Assembly: GCA_037783415.1 (NCBI GenBank) | Contig: JAZGTN010000025.1 | Location: forward strand, 1,922,001 to 1,986,000 | DNA length: 64,000 nt | Direction of reading: 5' to 3' | DNA from: Leptasterias polaris | Lineage: Eukaryota; Echinodermata; Asteroidea; Forcipulatida; Asteriidae | Shown here: in pieces, positions 25,901 through 33,511 of the stretch | Numbering within the stretch: the first letter of the stretch is position 1 | Layout: each line of letters opens with the position of its first letter | Notes under the pieces: model-generated | The model's input: the letters and a program-made list of their open reading frames with translations, nothing else | What the model was told of the DNA's origin: nothing | Database searches by the model: none | Program-made: the position numbers and the translations under genes

Positions 25901-28900
25901 ATCTCATTTTCCTTCCAAATCACTCAAATAAAACCAAGCCGAGGCTGGAAGGAAAAAACAGTCAGGTCCCCATATTTGAGATGAGAACTGCACAAATATT
26001 GTCAACGTGTATTCAGGGAACATGACGTGAGTTTCTCTACCCCGAACTTCTTTACCTTCTCTTAGCTCCTTGGCTCTGAGTTTACCAGCTTGCTGCATTA
26101 AGACGGTGTTGACTGAGTGCTGCATGTCCAGATTGGTTGGGAATCTCACGCCGTCTCTCTCGATCTCCTTTGCGGTGGTCATGGCGTCCCGGGAACTTGT
26201 TCGGTTGCGGCTCTTTGTGCGCTTCTTTCGCCGGGCCATGGCAACTGGCGATATGGAGTGGGGGTCAAGCATGGAGTCGTCCGGCCGGGACGAGTGACCA
26301 TTGCAACGGACTTCCAGTTCAGCTCTGATCATTTAAGACAAAGCGATACAACAATATTTAGTTACTCAGTTTTTAGGTAGATGACAGTTTTTCTGTATAA
26401 ATATTTCTTTAAAGTTTCAGAGTTCTACAACTTAGAGGTTTCACAAACTCTCTACATAAATTCAATGTTTTTTGGCATCATCATGCTGCCATCTTTGAGG
26501 TAAAATGATGATGAAACAGTGGAAAATGCACACCTATGAATGAGCAGCACACAGAATGAGCAACCTCCTCTCGATCTCTAGCCGAGGGCGCCCTACTCAA
26601 AAGCCGTCATGTGCATATGGTCTATTGACAGGCAGAGGTTTGGATACAGCAGAGCTTGGTCTTTCTGCATTTTTCAGGATCTAAACCAGAGATTACAATT
26701 CTAACTAATACATTATCTGTCTATTAGTTGGGATAACCCTTTTTTTAAATGTGTGCAGAACATCACAGATGCAGAACAACGTATACATCTGTATCCGCTC
26801 AACCCTGACATTAACCTTCCTCAACAGTTACAAAGAGTGTACGTATCTTCGTTATTTTACTAATCTCAATACCGGTAGTGCACAGTTATAATGTTCCATA
26901 TTTGTCATGAATAACCCTCCAGGGGCCGAGTTATCAAAGCTCGTCAAGAATGAGTTTTATGAGACGAAGCAACTACAACACAACACCTTGAACATTGAAA
27001 GGTATACAAAGGCCATGAGGTGCGTATTGCTGCCAGACCATGCCACAAACACCGAGGCAAACCCCTTCTCTTTACGATTCAAGTGTACTTGGTTCTTCTA
27101 CAAGCATTGCACAACACATGAGACCAACAGCTTTATGTCCCATCCAAAGGACAAAGCATTAATAGACCCTTCCCATGAAATATTTAAATTGCACATCACG
27201 CGTGCGCACTTACACCGCTGGTTGGCAAAATGATGGAACATTGCCCCTTTTTGTGTGGGGCTGATGGTGGCGTGACGCAGACGCGCTTGTGCGTCTACTT
27301 AGTGCACAACTCTATGGCGTTTGCCAACCAGCAGGGTTTGTACGCATGCGTGAATGTAATTAGCATATTTAATGGGAAGGGTCTATTGTAAAGTGTCTTG
27401 CTTAAGAAAAAAAGTGTCCACAGCAGGACTCAAACCAACCCTCTGCTGATCTATGAACCTGAAAGCACTACAGGCAAGAAGTTGCACTGTAATGTTAAAT
27501 CTGTATTAGCTGTTACATCAACCCCACCCATCAATCTAACTTTACCCTTTACCCTATCCCTAAGTAGTCCCTAAGTAATCAAAAGGATCCTTTAACAAAA
27601 AACTTACTCAGCAAGTCCTGGTGCAGAAGAGCCCGAAACCAGACACACAAGGGGCGTGGAGTTAAACTGTGACGTCGTCAATTGCAGTTTCATCATCGCC
27701 GTGCAGAACTCCGTTGGGGAAAATGTCACGGTGATGTTCACCTCCCCTTTGGCCGGGACAATGCCACTCATCGGCTCGACAACAAATGCTGGGTGGGGCT
27801 GGAGGCAGGACAGCTGAAACTCAAAGTCCACGGGAGCAGAGCACCGAAGGGGGATAACTCTCGATCGACTGTAGTGGGAGGAGAGGGGAGAACAACTATT
27901 TATACGACTCTGGTTAGAAATAAATGCTCTGGTTAGAAATAAATGCTGAGAAAGTCCAATTCGAATCACACAGACCCCAAGGTCTAATGCAACTCCTTAG
28001 CACTCAAGAAAACTTTAGTTCCAATTATAGACCCATTGCACAACGCGCAGCGCACATACACGCCCGTCTCCTGTCCGCCATTTTGGGTGTCAAAACGTGC
28101 ACAAAAGGAATGGACTCCTCCAGAAAGGCACAAACGGTAGACGCGCATTGTTCAGAGGTGCGTAAGCACATGTACCATTCCGTTTGTGCACGTTTGGACA
28201 CCCAAAATGGCGGACAGGAGACGCGCGTGCAAGTCTATATAGACATATTCAGGCTTGGAATTACATTGAGGCCACGGAGGCCATGGCCGCTGTTGCCCTG
28301 GACTTGGCCTTGGTGCTCCTTCAAATGTTTCCCACAGAATTTTCTTCGATTTGCCTTATATTTTGTTACATTTGTATTGAGGTTGAATAAATAAAAATAA
28401 TAATATTAAAGATGAAATTCCACGCCCGACATCTGATTAGCAAGCCACTCACCTTTCTGAGATTGGAACTGGAGGGAACTTGATGACGTCGGGGAACTCG
28501 GCCGTGCTCACAGTCGGGTATGCATGGATCGGAACTAACAAGTTGTCATCATCCTGCAACGACATTAAACACAAGACTTGATGCTATCGTCATAAGTATT
28601 TCAGGGGCGGTAGTGAGTTTGCTGTGACTGTTTTCAGTGACTAGCCAGAAGGACCAGTTAGATTGTCATTTTAGTAGTCCGCCACCTTATACTTGTCCGT
28701 TTTTTGTAATAAATGGGGATGCTTTTTAACACTGAACTAGCCAGCAGGATAAATTTGAGGAAATTGTGACTGGTCATCTGGGGTTTTACCTAGCGATTTT
28801 CCAGTGAGCCACTGTTAGGGGAGAACGTTGATGGATGTGTCACGAGGCGGGTTCATGACACTTGTCCCCTTCAGCAAGGCACTTCAAGTCAATGCGTATT

Positions 28901-31278
28901 CTCAGTTACAATCCTCTCTGGGAAGTTGTCCAGCATTTCGGTATAGGAGTCCAAACTAGGGTCTTCCCTAACTGGTTAATAGACCCTTCCCATGAAATAT
29001 TTGAATTGCACATCACGCGTGCGCACTTACACTGCTGGTTGGCAAAATGATGGAACATTGCCCCTTTTTGTGTGGGGCTGATGGTGGCGTGACGCAGACG
29101 CGCTTGTGCGTCTACTTAGTGCACAACTCTATGGCGTTTGCCAACCAGCAGGGTCTGTACGCATGCGTGAATGTAATTAGCATATTTCATGGGAAGGGTC
29201 CATTCAGCAACCACAATGTTAGACACTGATTATGGTGGTATAGCTGACTCCCATGCATGAAATTAACAATTTACTGCTGGCACACTTCAAATCGACAGAA
29301 TCTGAATTTTTGATCTTTTATAGGGGAGTGGGTTAGGGGTGGTTAGGGCGTTACCAATCAATAGGTTTGCCGTCATTTGTCTAACCTTGCAGTGAATTCG
29401 GATGCAATCATAGTAGTATCTCCACTCGTCTGGTTTGAACTCCACTTCGACGTCGATGGCCATGCCGGGTACCAGGCGATCGCGCTTGGTGTACCAGGCC
29501 TTGAAGAAGCGTGTCGCTGGGGGAATTATGTGCATGTTCTGACACTCTGACGAAATGTTGATCAGGTGCTGAAAAAATAATTTAGAAAAAGGATGTCAAA
29601 GCAACTTAAGCGGGCATGATATTTGGTCCTTGGGAAAAAAGTTGAAATAATCTATTGTTTACCTACAAAGACTGACTTACATGTACACATGGTGTAGGCT
29701 CTAATAGAGTTCTCAGCCCTTTTTATTTGTAATAATGTTTCAGATTTTTCCAGGGGCAAACAAATTGGGAAACAGACCTAAGTTAAGTAGGCAGAATATC
29801 ATGCATGCTATAGACATGATCCAGGGGTTTCCGACCAAACAAAACTAACACATCCAGGTACGGGCCTTTTTTTAAGTTCTTGAAAATCCAGAAAAGTTTA
29901 TCAATTTGAAATAAATTCAAATATACGACATAAGGTCTGGAACTCCACCCATGGGGGGGGGGAAACTTTATCTGCATTTTCATTATTTCTTATGAATAGT
30001 ACATTATTTCCAATCTGCTAGTTTTCAATATACACACCATACAACCAGCCTGCGAAAAATGTCATCGAATGCAATGGTTATGTTCCCGTGAAAACTACAT
30101 AGAGCTGCTTAAGCCCAAGAAGTAGCTGAGCCAAAAAAACTTTTGGCCACCAGAAATAGATTACCAGCCAAAATACCATTTCACATGTACAACTTGTGAC
30201 TGGTTTCCTGCTAAAAGGCGCTTAGCAGAAATTTCTTAAGCAACATTTTCCGCTTAAGCAGCTCTATGAACCATGGCCCAGATTGTTCTGCTTACTGTCC
30301 CAGTCGCCTTTTTGCTAACAGTAAGCAGATCCATGAGATTAGGCTCATATACAGTTAACCAGGCTTCTGGTCGTAAATCAACTCACCAGTATTTGTTTGT
30401 GGACTTTACCGGGCTCAAATCCTGTGAAGTGAACGGCAGAGGGTTCGGCTTGGACAACTGAATTGTGCGAAACCTTGTGGAACATTTCTGGGGGGAGGGG
30501 GGGAATTAAACAATTATTGTAACAAATTTGAAATACACTTTTACTCTTGGTAATTTGCCAGTGAGCTGAGCAACCATTTGAAACCATTAACTGCAACGGT
30601 CAGTTGTGTATGATGCCAAACTTTGCACAGAACTCTACCATTATTATGTAGATGCATTAAAGTTATGAAATTGCAAGCCAGCATAGTTTTTTCTCTCATT
30701 CCAAACCACAGTAAATGAATGGTCAAAACAGAGCATCAATTGGTGATTTCAGAAAAAAATATGAAGACAAATCTAGAACCAAAACAAGCAATTTTTTACT
30801 CTTGTGTACTACACCTACCCATCCTGCCATGCCTACATTAGTGAGAACAAATTTCGGGACCACTTTGGTCCATTGTACATTGTTTTAAACGTGTGAAGGA
30901 AATAAACTTGCATACTTTATTGGGTGCTGATGTTCGAATACCCGCGAGACTTGCACAGTCTGTAAATGTGTTAAAAGTACATTGCGGAAGTTTACATACG
31001 TGTGTCCAGCAGGTGATTCGGCACATGCCTGGTTTTCTGCGGGGCAACCAGGGAATCCATCTCAGGTAACACAATGCCGTTTGTACGCAGCCCCGGTAAG
31101 TGGTTGTCCCTCACAATATTTGATGGGTTAGCTTGGCTTAAGGGTATAGCCAATGCCATGGTTGCATCTTTCTGACGTCTTTCAGCTGTATCAAGAACAC
31201 CAGTAATTGCTACACAGTTTTGTCGGTTGACGATGTTCCCACTCTTCTTGGTAAACAAGTGTTTGTCTGGTTTGTCAA
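4787..31278 (-). CDS. CFAP221: CFAP221 (PCDP1/FAP221) ciliary central-pair protein, 14 exons assembled, both ends incomplete
   Basis: Known role: a component of the C1d projection of the axonemal central apparatus in motile cilia; the algal orthologue binds calmodulin. Exons on the minus strand: 31278-31000, 30487-30387, 29568-29386, 28553-28453, 27868-27608, 26324-26056, 24440-24394, 22735-22671, 21325-21238, 20190-19917, 19369-19251, 7570-7463, 7307-7128, 4936-4787. All have AG acceptors and GT donors, and phases join without a break over 2,225 nt (about 741 codons; the human protein is about 840). Diagnostic blocks are VPNHLLD, RLVPG with DEWRYYYDCIRIHCK, LLVPIHAYP, APVDFEF, RFPTNL, KHRALGRFQQA and PPLHIFNPAPGL. 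Exons 2-5 look like two ASH/PapD-type beta domains. The initiating exon and the C-terminal exon(s) were not found and probably lie outside the window or are too short to see. Intron 11 is 11.7 kb because of a LINE and its satellite. Confidence 0.93.
4937..5244. other. No gene seen
   Basis: AT-rich CFAP221 intron sequence upstream (in gene orientation) of exon 14; I see only A-runs. Confidence 0.5.
5245..5406 (-). repeat. 54-bp tandem repeat, 3 copies
   Basis: Units start at 5245, 5299 and 5353; a fourth partial unit lies near 5654. On the minus strand the unit is 18 codons (CKTERYKRSAIPSLVVLK) and the array closes with IPSLVRILK and a stop. This resembles the C-terminal end of a LINE ORF2, duplicated in frame. 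The LINE origin is a guess. 5407-6284 otherwise holds GC-rich simple sequence and intron DNA. Confidence 0.6.
6285..6823. mobile_element. TIR element, 539 bp, CTTTG duplication
   Basis: Ends GGTGCGTTCGATTAGCTTCC ... GGAAGCTAATCGAACACACC. CTTTG flanks both sides (6280-6284, 6824-6828). The left end has a second, offset copy of the terminal motif (GTGCGTTCGAATAGC, about 6330). No transposase. Confidence 0.72.
7128..7307 (-). CDS. CFAP221: CFAP221 exon 13
   Basis: 60 whole codons between CCCCCACAG and GTAAGT. It contains an acidic linker (EEMINV-like start, VLQEETLEMALRETK) and ends LTPPSALFKPIEYPPLHIF, matching the KPPEALAMSLDYDPLYVF block. Confidence 0.92.
7463..7570 (-). CDS. CFAP221: CFAP221 exon 12
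   Basis: 36 whole codons between GACCCAG and GTAAGT. It encodes VPQQYKLMSYTPHNIQDASS, then GYVPPRLIRPLRTGAE, matching VPQLYKIKRYQPF...LARALKQGAE. Confidence 0.9.
8060..8520 (+). pseudogene. LINE (non-LTR) reverse transcriptase, N-terminal part
   Basis: An open frame encoding WHREIRNLANIRKNDLTI, then STANVINDHLAGFS, TAGPDNLPAKIIKEFAYEL and VVPDQWKQADVVPIPK, the early RT motifs of non-LTR retrotransposons. It lies in CFAP221 intron 11, antisense to the gene. The frame runs straight into the 24-bp array at the point where RT would continue K-x-RPISLT. 7571-8059 (rest of the intron) holds AT-rich sequence with no recognised feature. Confidence 0.85.
8521..17998. repeat. 24-bp minisatellite, about 395 copies, seeded inside a LINE RT frame
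   Basis: The unit is AAACAGACYCCACCAACGTT plus ACAA, period exactly 24 bp. (17998-8521+1)/24 = 394.9 copies. It is uniform C-type (Y=C) from 8521 to about 13180 apart from irregular units near 11136-11190 and 12721-12750. C/T-mixed units run from about 13184 to the end. Rare indels near 13303, 13640, 13750, 14515 and 14950 shift the frame. In phase with the RT frame the unit reads KQTPPTLQ. Each unit carries an AACGTT palindrome. Array length in an assembly may be inexact. Confidence 0.98.
17999..18220 (+). pseudogene. LINE reverse transcriptase, continuation after the satellite
   Basis: Directly after the last unit (ending TTACAC, His) comes KLRPISLTPLLSKIAEGF and VMNSIRPNIDIRQ, then, after a frameshift near 18102, GIQKGISTTHCLVDVYHHLV and NIGTLVLTD. 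These are the RPISLT, QxGxxKGxSTTHxLV and LxD motifs of a non-LTR RT finger/palm. The catalytic FADD box is not reached, so the copy is truncated. Confidence 0.85.
18235..18400. repeat. Degenerate 12-bp tandem repeat
   Basis: Consecutive dodecamers such as GTGCCTAAGGTC, GTACCTGAGGTC, ATGTCTAAGGTT, GTGCATGAGGTC and GTGCCTGGAGTT. It begins just downstream of the LINE remnant and is unrelated in sequence to the 24-bp unit. Confidence 0.65.
18750..19227. mobile_element. TA-GACC MITE family M1 with nested insertion
   Basis: Flanked by TA; ends GACCATGTGACC ... GGTAACATGGTC. Same family as 60206-60521 (316 bp). This copy is longer because of the 18801-18943 insertion. Confidence 0.85.
18801..18943. 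mobile_element. Nested palindromic MITE family N
   Basis: Ends GGTCGATTTCACAAAG / CTTTAGGAAATCGAG, flanked by GCCTGG (18795-18800 and 18944-18949). The homologous MITE at 60 kb has the uninterrupted site GAGCCTGGACTTCC. A second copy lies inverted at 23303-23450. 19370-19916 between exons holds no other feature that I recognise. Confidence 0.85.
19251..19369 (-). CDS. CFAP221: CFAP221 exon 11
   Basis: Acceptor GATTTCAG, donor GTAAGA. It encodes TYGEGQDVKTKDVPLQID, then AERVKSFAFPSYTAPDF. The FAFP motif matches PFAFPDC of the human protein. Ends in phase 0. The next exon I can place lies 11.7 kb away beyond the LINE/satellite, and a small exon could be missing between them. Confidence 0.87.
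19917..20190 (-). CDS. CFAP221: CFAP221 exon 10
   Basis: Acceptor GTTTCAG, donor GTTTGT. It starts RGDPMPDIE and contains DPWSMKHRALGRFQQA and VIVRLRVERKRDMIRKL, corresponding to RGDPILDEE and RxxxRFQQAARKVxxxxRL in the family. One base is carried over and completed to Ala by exon 11. Confidence 0.92.
20191..21237. other. CFAP221 intron 9, no feature seen
   Basis: Contains a G-run (about 20383) and unique-looking AT-rich sequence. No open frame with recognisable similarity. Confidence 0.5.
21238..21325 (-). CDS. CFAP221: CFAP221 exon 9 (88 bp)
   Basis: Acceptor TCTCCAG, donor GTGAGT. It encodes QVCLGREQMSASSRED, then ILQTRKESVKEYH, matching the QVHLGKDPMS block. Ends in phase 0, joining exon 10 at RGDP. 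Confidence 0.84.
21404..21519. repeat. Imperfect foldback, about 115 bp
   Basis: The left arm (CCTACACCGATGTG ... GTATACTCGGTACT) pairs with the right arm (AGTACTGAGTATAC ... CACATCGGTGTAAGG) around a short loop. It lies in intron 8; could be a MITE remnant or a hairpin transcript. Confidence 0.7.
21542..21881. mobile_element. TTAA-flanked MITE, family T1 (divergent)
   Basis: TTAA at 21538-21541 and 21882-21885; ends AGGTATTATACAGG ... GTGTACAGGACCT. Shares the GTGAAAATTTGAGCTCAATT block with 482-849. 21882-22670 holds no other recognised feature. Confidence 0.72.
22671..22735 (-). CDS. CFAP221: CFAP221 exon 8 (65 bp)
   Basis: Acceptor CCGACAG, donor GTGAGT. It encodes EALFDHMVKQVVLAERRNQL and then RW, matching EALFxxxVxQ....NxLKW. 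Two bases (TG) are carried over and completed to Trp by the first base of exon 9. Confidence 0.85.
23303..23450. mobile_element. Palindromic MITE family N, inverted copy
   Basis: GGGGCCAATTTCACAAAG ... CTTTGTGAAATCGAGCCC, with interior (TTGCTAAGCAAAGTG, ATTTGTATTGTGACATC in complement) matching 18801-18943. No clean target duplication seen. 22736-23302 is intron without recognised features. Confidence 0.8.
23680..23800. repeat. GCTTAAGCAGCTCTATG repeat, copy 1
   Basis: Shares CACATGTACAA(T/C)TTGTGACTGGT and GCTTAAGCAGCTCTATGAAC with 30170-30272. The other copy has the complementary end CATAGAGCTGCTTAAGC (30099), indicating a palindromic MITE. 23801-24393 holds no other recognised feature. 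Confidence 0.6.
24394..24440 (-). CDS. CFAP221: CFAP221 exon 7 (47-bp micro-exon)
   Basis: A small exon between TATTACAG and donor GTGAGT. It completes codon GCT and encodes VLAKQDAVPNTRQLK, equivalent to the family's KTRQMKEALF linker. Support comes from phase continuity (phase 1 in, 0 out) and from the next exon starting EALF. Confidence 0.82.
25145..25765. repeat. 343-bp tandem duplication
   Basis: The block beginning near ATGCACAGCC (25162) recurs at 25505 with about 90% identity over about 270 bp (including CGCTTCACCGGATATTGTCA), separated by a diverged AT-rich spacer. In CFAP221 intron 6; non-coding. 24441-25144 holds nothing else recognised. Confidence 0.8.
26056..26324 (-). CDS. CFAP221: CFAP221 exon 6
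   Basis: Acceptor GATCAG, donor GTAAAG. It carries a basic segment (MARRKKRTKSRNRTSSRD), then RFPTNLDMQHSVNTVLMQQ and GKLRAKELRE, matching the family's RFPVDL...VNxVLxQxxGKLxxKELRE block. One base is carried into exon 7. Confidence 0.9.
26472..26622. mobile_element. TA-GACC MITE family M2 (degenerate left end)
   Basis: The right end CATATGGTC is followed by TA. Shares GAGGGCGCCCTACTCAAA and ATGATGAAACA...GGAAA blocks with 54458-54626 in inverse orientation. Confidence 0.7.
27010..27480 (-). repeat. tRNA-derived SINE split by a MITE
   Basis: Same family as 870-1099, read on the minus strand (promoter half near 27420-27470, body 27010-27164). The MITE at 27165-27383 sits inside it. Confidence 0.68.
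27165..27383. mobile_element. TA-GACC MITE family M3, copy 1
   Basis: 219 bp, flanked by TA. Ends GACCCTTCCCATGAAATAT ... ATATTTAATGGGAAGGGTC. Internal palindrome GACGCAGACGCGCTTGTGCGTC. The second copy (28982-29200) has the same length and is nearly identical. Confidence 0.88.
27608..27868 (-). CDS. CFAP221: CFAP221 exon 5 (second ASH-like domain)
   Basis: Acceptor CCACTACAG, donor GTAAGT. It encodes SRVIPLRCSAPVDFEF, HPAFVVEPMSGIVPAKGEV, ITVTFSP and TSQFNSTPLVCLVSG. The PxSGxVPAKGxxxITVTFSP pattern is the classic strand pair of ASH/MSP-type domains. Confidence 0.95.
28030..28235. mobile_element. TA-GAC MITE family M4
   Basis: 206 bp, flanked by TA. The long arms (GTCTCCTGTCCGCCATTTTG ... 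and complement) are separated by a short centre. Ends GACCCATTGCAC ... GTGCAAGTC. In intron 4. Confidence 0.82.
28453..28553 (-). CDS. CFAP221: CFAP221 exon 4
   Basis: Acceptor TTGCAG, donor GTGAGT. It encodes DDDNLLVPIHAYPTVSTAEF and FPDVIKFPPVPISE. LLVPIHAYP is a conserved family block linking the two beta domains. Phase 0 in, two bases carried into exon 5. Confidence 0.93.
28845..28981. repeat. SINE body fragment
   Basis: The CATGACACTTGTCCCC(T)TCAGCAAGGCACTT segment matches the SINE body at 3135-3170. Cut at its 3' side by the MITE at 28982. Confidence 0.55.
28982..29200. mobile_element. TA-GACC MITE family M3, copy 2
   Basis: Same length and almost the same sequence as 27165-27383. Left flank TA (28980-28981); the right flank is mutated to CA. 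Confidence 0.86.
29386..29568 (-). CDS. CFAP221: CFAP221 exon 3 (first ASH-like domain)
   Basis: 61 whole codons between TTTTTTCAG and donor GTTAGA. It encodes HLINISSE, then IIPPATRFF, KRDRLVPG and DEWRYYYDCIRIHCK, the most conserved block in the protein. The run of alternating hydrophobic residues in MAIDVEVEF is typical of the ASH/Hydin-type beta sandwich. Confidence 0.95.
30099..30272. repeat. Palindromic MITE remnant, GCTTAAGC family
   Basis: CATAGAGCTGCTTAAGC at the left and GCTTAAGCAGCTCTATG at the right, with an interior matching 23680-23800. 29569-30098 holds no other recognised feature. Confidence 0.65.
30387..30487 (-). CDS. CFAP221: CFAP221 exon 2
   Basis: A long polypyrimidine tract and CAG precede 30487; donor GTGAGT follows 30387. 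It encodes FHKVSHNSVVQAEPSAVHF and ends GKVHKQIL, matching the family's K(V/L)xxNxVIQAxP...HF block at the start of the first beta domain. Phase 2 in, phase 0 out. Confidence 0.88.
30943..30961. repeat. Solo terminal motif of the 58-kb element family
   Basis: CGCGAGACTTGCACAGTC matches the right terminus of the element at 58040-58748. No partner end in the vicinity. Confidence 0.5.
31000..31278 (-). CDS. CFAP221: CFAP221 exon 1 of the model (5' partial)
   Basis: Acceptor CTTCTTAG precedes 31278; donor GTATGT follows 31000. The exon ends in VPNHLLDT, the conserved N-terminal block of the family. It starts with two bases of a codon, so an upstream exon is expected, although an in-frame ATG (MALAIPLSQ) inside the exon could also serve as start. 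The longer N-terminal stretch (about 85 residues before the conserved block) is not one I can match. Confidence 0.8.
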
Positions 31279-31875
31279 CTAAGAAGAAAAATACAAAGGC
31301 AGTAAAAGGTAAAAATAAGAAAGCATGGTCCAAATTTCCTTTAATTTGAGGCTGAGGTATTTTGTATGTATGAGTAACCAACATTAACCCTAACCCTCCC
31401 ATACCCTACAAATTCAAACAGGGCAAAGTGTTTAATTTTGTTAGGTTAAGTACAGTGAAGTTAGGATTGGGTGTTTGATTCTGTGGGATTGTGTATCCTT
31501 GCTGACAAGTAATGGTGTTGGAATTTGATTGAGTGGGTATGGTGGATGTGTGAAATGTACATGTCTGGCATTGCTCTTTCCTCCATGGTCTAATGAGATA
31601 GTTGTTGGATTATGTTATGTTGGGTACTGTGTGATTTCACTGATCAAATTTTTGCACATGCCAAGTGTACACACTCCAACAAAATCAAACAAAAAAAGCC
31701 TGTTGGAGTTTGTTAGGTTGTGTATCGTCCACCTAAGATTGGGCACAGTTCCCATCTCATGGTAGTATAAGCTGTTGGAATGTGTTGGGTTAGGGGTGGA
31801 TTCTAGTAAAAACGCTTTGGGAGTTAGGGTTAATGTTACACACATCAGTGTAAAACACAAATAATCATGCAACGC

Positions 31876-32250
31876 ATACCTTTGGTTTTTGGAACCGTTC
31901 CGATTGTTTTAATCCTATATTAATGTAAATATATACAATTAAACTGACTTGCGAAAGTTTCACTTCAAAAAGTGGTCGCGTTTCTAAGATATCGCCAAAA
32001 AAACGGAACGAGTATGTCCACGCAGGAAGAATAAAATCCCTATAGGAGTACACAATCTGAGAAACGTTTCTGACAGAAATGCTTCTCAGATTGAAATTTT
32101 GGGGCATAAACACCGATATCTTTTTCCATAACCACAGAAGTGAAATGACTCTCAAAATGCTTATATAGTCCAATAGCTGCTGTACTTCTAACTAAGTAAG
32201 TTTGTATTACGATTAATTTTAAGAGTGATTACCAAACGTATACCTTCCCT
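31876..32250 (-). mobile_element. TTAA-type MITE, family T2
   Basis: TTAA at 32251-32254, end AGGGAAGGTATACGTTTGGT on the minus strand. The other end is degenerate. Homologous to 2180-2500. 31279-31870 upstream of the first CFAP221 exon found shows no promoter or exon I can support. Confidence 0.7.
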
Positions 32251-32611
32251 TTAATAGGAAAAAAAAAATAGTAGTAGTAGTACAGCGCCCCAGTTACTGG
32301 GTATACATCTTTGACGTATTGAGAATCCAGTCTGCCAGAGTAGGCGATTTTCAAGCTATTTTTTAGTAGTCTTTTTGTCATTTTTAGGGGGGGGGGATTT
32401 TTGTGGCTGGTTGTTTGAAAAATCAATAGCAAATTGATGATCACGTTGAGAGAATGAGAAGATTCCTGAAGCGAAGATGAGAAGTGTACAAAAACAAGTA
32501 CATTAAACACAAGAAGGATAAAAGACATTGGAATCTGAGGAATTGTCGAGGATAGGGCCTAACACAAAACAAAATGTTAAAGGATTCCAGCGCCCTAGTT
32601 ACTGAACTGGT

Positions 32612-33035
32612 GTTCAGACAATTTGTCCGTTCGACAACTCGACAGTCTGACAACTCGGCGGGTCAGACAACTCGTCCGGTCAGACAACTCGACAAGTCGC
32701 CAGTGAGACAACTTGACGGAGTGCCAAGACAAGTCGACGGGTGAATGGGGTGCGTTTTTGTGGTCGTAACTAATAACAGTTCAACTTGCCATTGGTTAAT
32801 CACTGGCCATTGACCGAAACAATGCCCAGTCACAGTTCGTCCCCCATGCTGGGGGCCGTGCAGTCAGCTGCAGCGCGCCGCCTGCTGCCGGTGTCACACA
32901 AATCCTCCTTCTGCCACAAGGATTTGAGCTCCATCCGTCGAGTTGTCTGATCAAAAGTCGACTTGTCTTACAATAATTGAGTGAACCAGCTATCGAGTTG
33001 TCTGACCGGACGAGTTGTCTGACCCGTCGAATTTT
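32612..33035. repeat. Divergent GACAACTCG / CGAGTTGTC arrays
   Basis: At least eight GACAACTCG-like words (32612-32740) face several CGAGTTGTC words (32938-33020) across a unique centre, so the whole is an imperfect inverted repeat. Adjacent to another palindromic element. Confidence 0.7.
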
Positions 33036-33357
33036 TAACCGGAAAAAACCAAACTTAAACGGAGTGCGGTCGGACGCCATCTTGGCCTAAAAACATTGTT
33101 TCGACCATTCCATTATGATACGGGTAAGATGGACTTAACTTACAAAACAACAGAGGGTGGGCGTCATGTGAAGATTGCTATTATTGGCTATATTGCTATT
33201 GGCATAATAATTACTAGGCCATTTTTCAACCCCCCCCCCCCCCACCTGGGATGTGTTACCCCTGTCGCATAATGGAATGGTCAAAACACGTTTTTTTCAG
33301 CCAAGATGGCATCCGACCGCACTCCGTGTAAGTTCGGTTTTTTCTGGTTAAAAATTC
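33029..33357. mobile_element. Palindromic element with arms of about 90 bp
   Basis: The left arm (TTAACCGGAAAAAACC, GGAGTGCGGTCGGACGCCAT, GACCATTCCATTATG) recurs complemented at 33258-33357 around a centre with a run of C. No coding. Confidence 0.75.
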
Positions 33358-33511
33358 AGACTTTTCGTGAAGTTATGCCATTGCATTTTTGTTAATATTA
33401 AATAGTACACATATTTCTAATAAATCCTTGGTTTATTTGCTGTTTTTGAGGTATTTGAAACTTGTTGTCGGCACTCTGGACTTGTTGGCGGCGTGTTGTC
33501 GGCTTTTAGTA

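Noticed and set aside
28862..29229. Small open frames repeated at 27 and 29 kb as paralogous genes
   Set aside because: They are shadows of the two identical 219-bp M3 MITEs.
31381..31400. CCCTAACCCT motif resembling telomeric repeat
   Set aside because: Only about one and a half units, surrounded by ordinary intron-like sequence.
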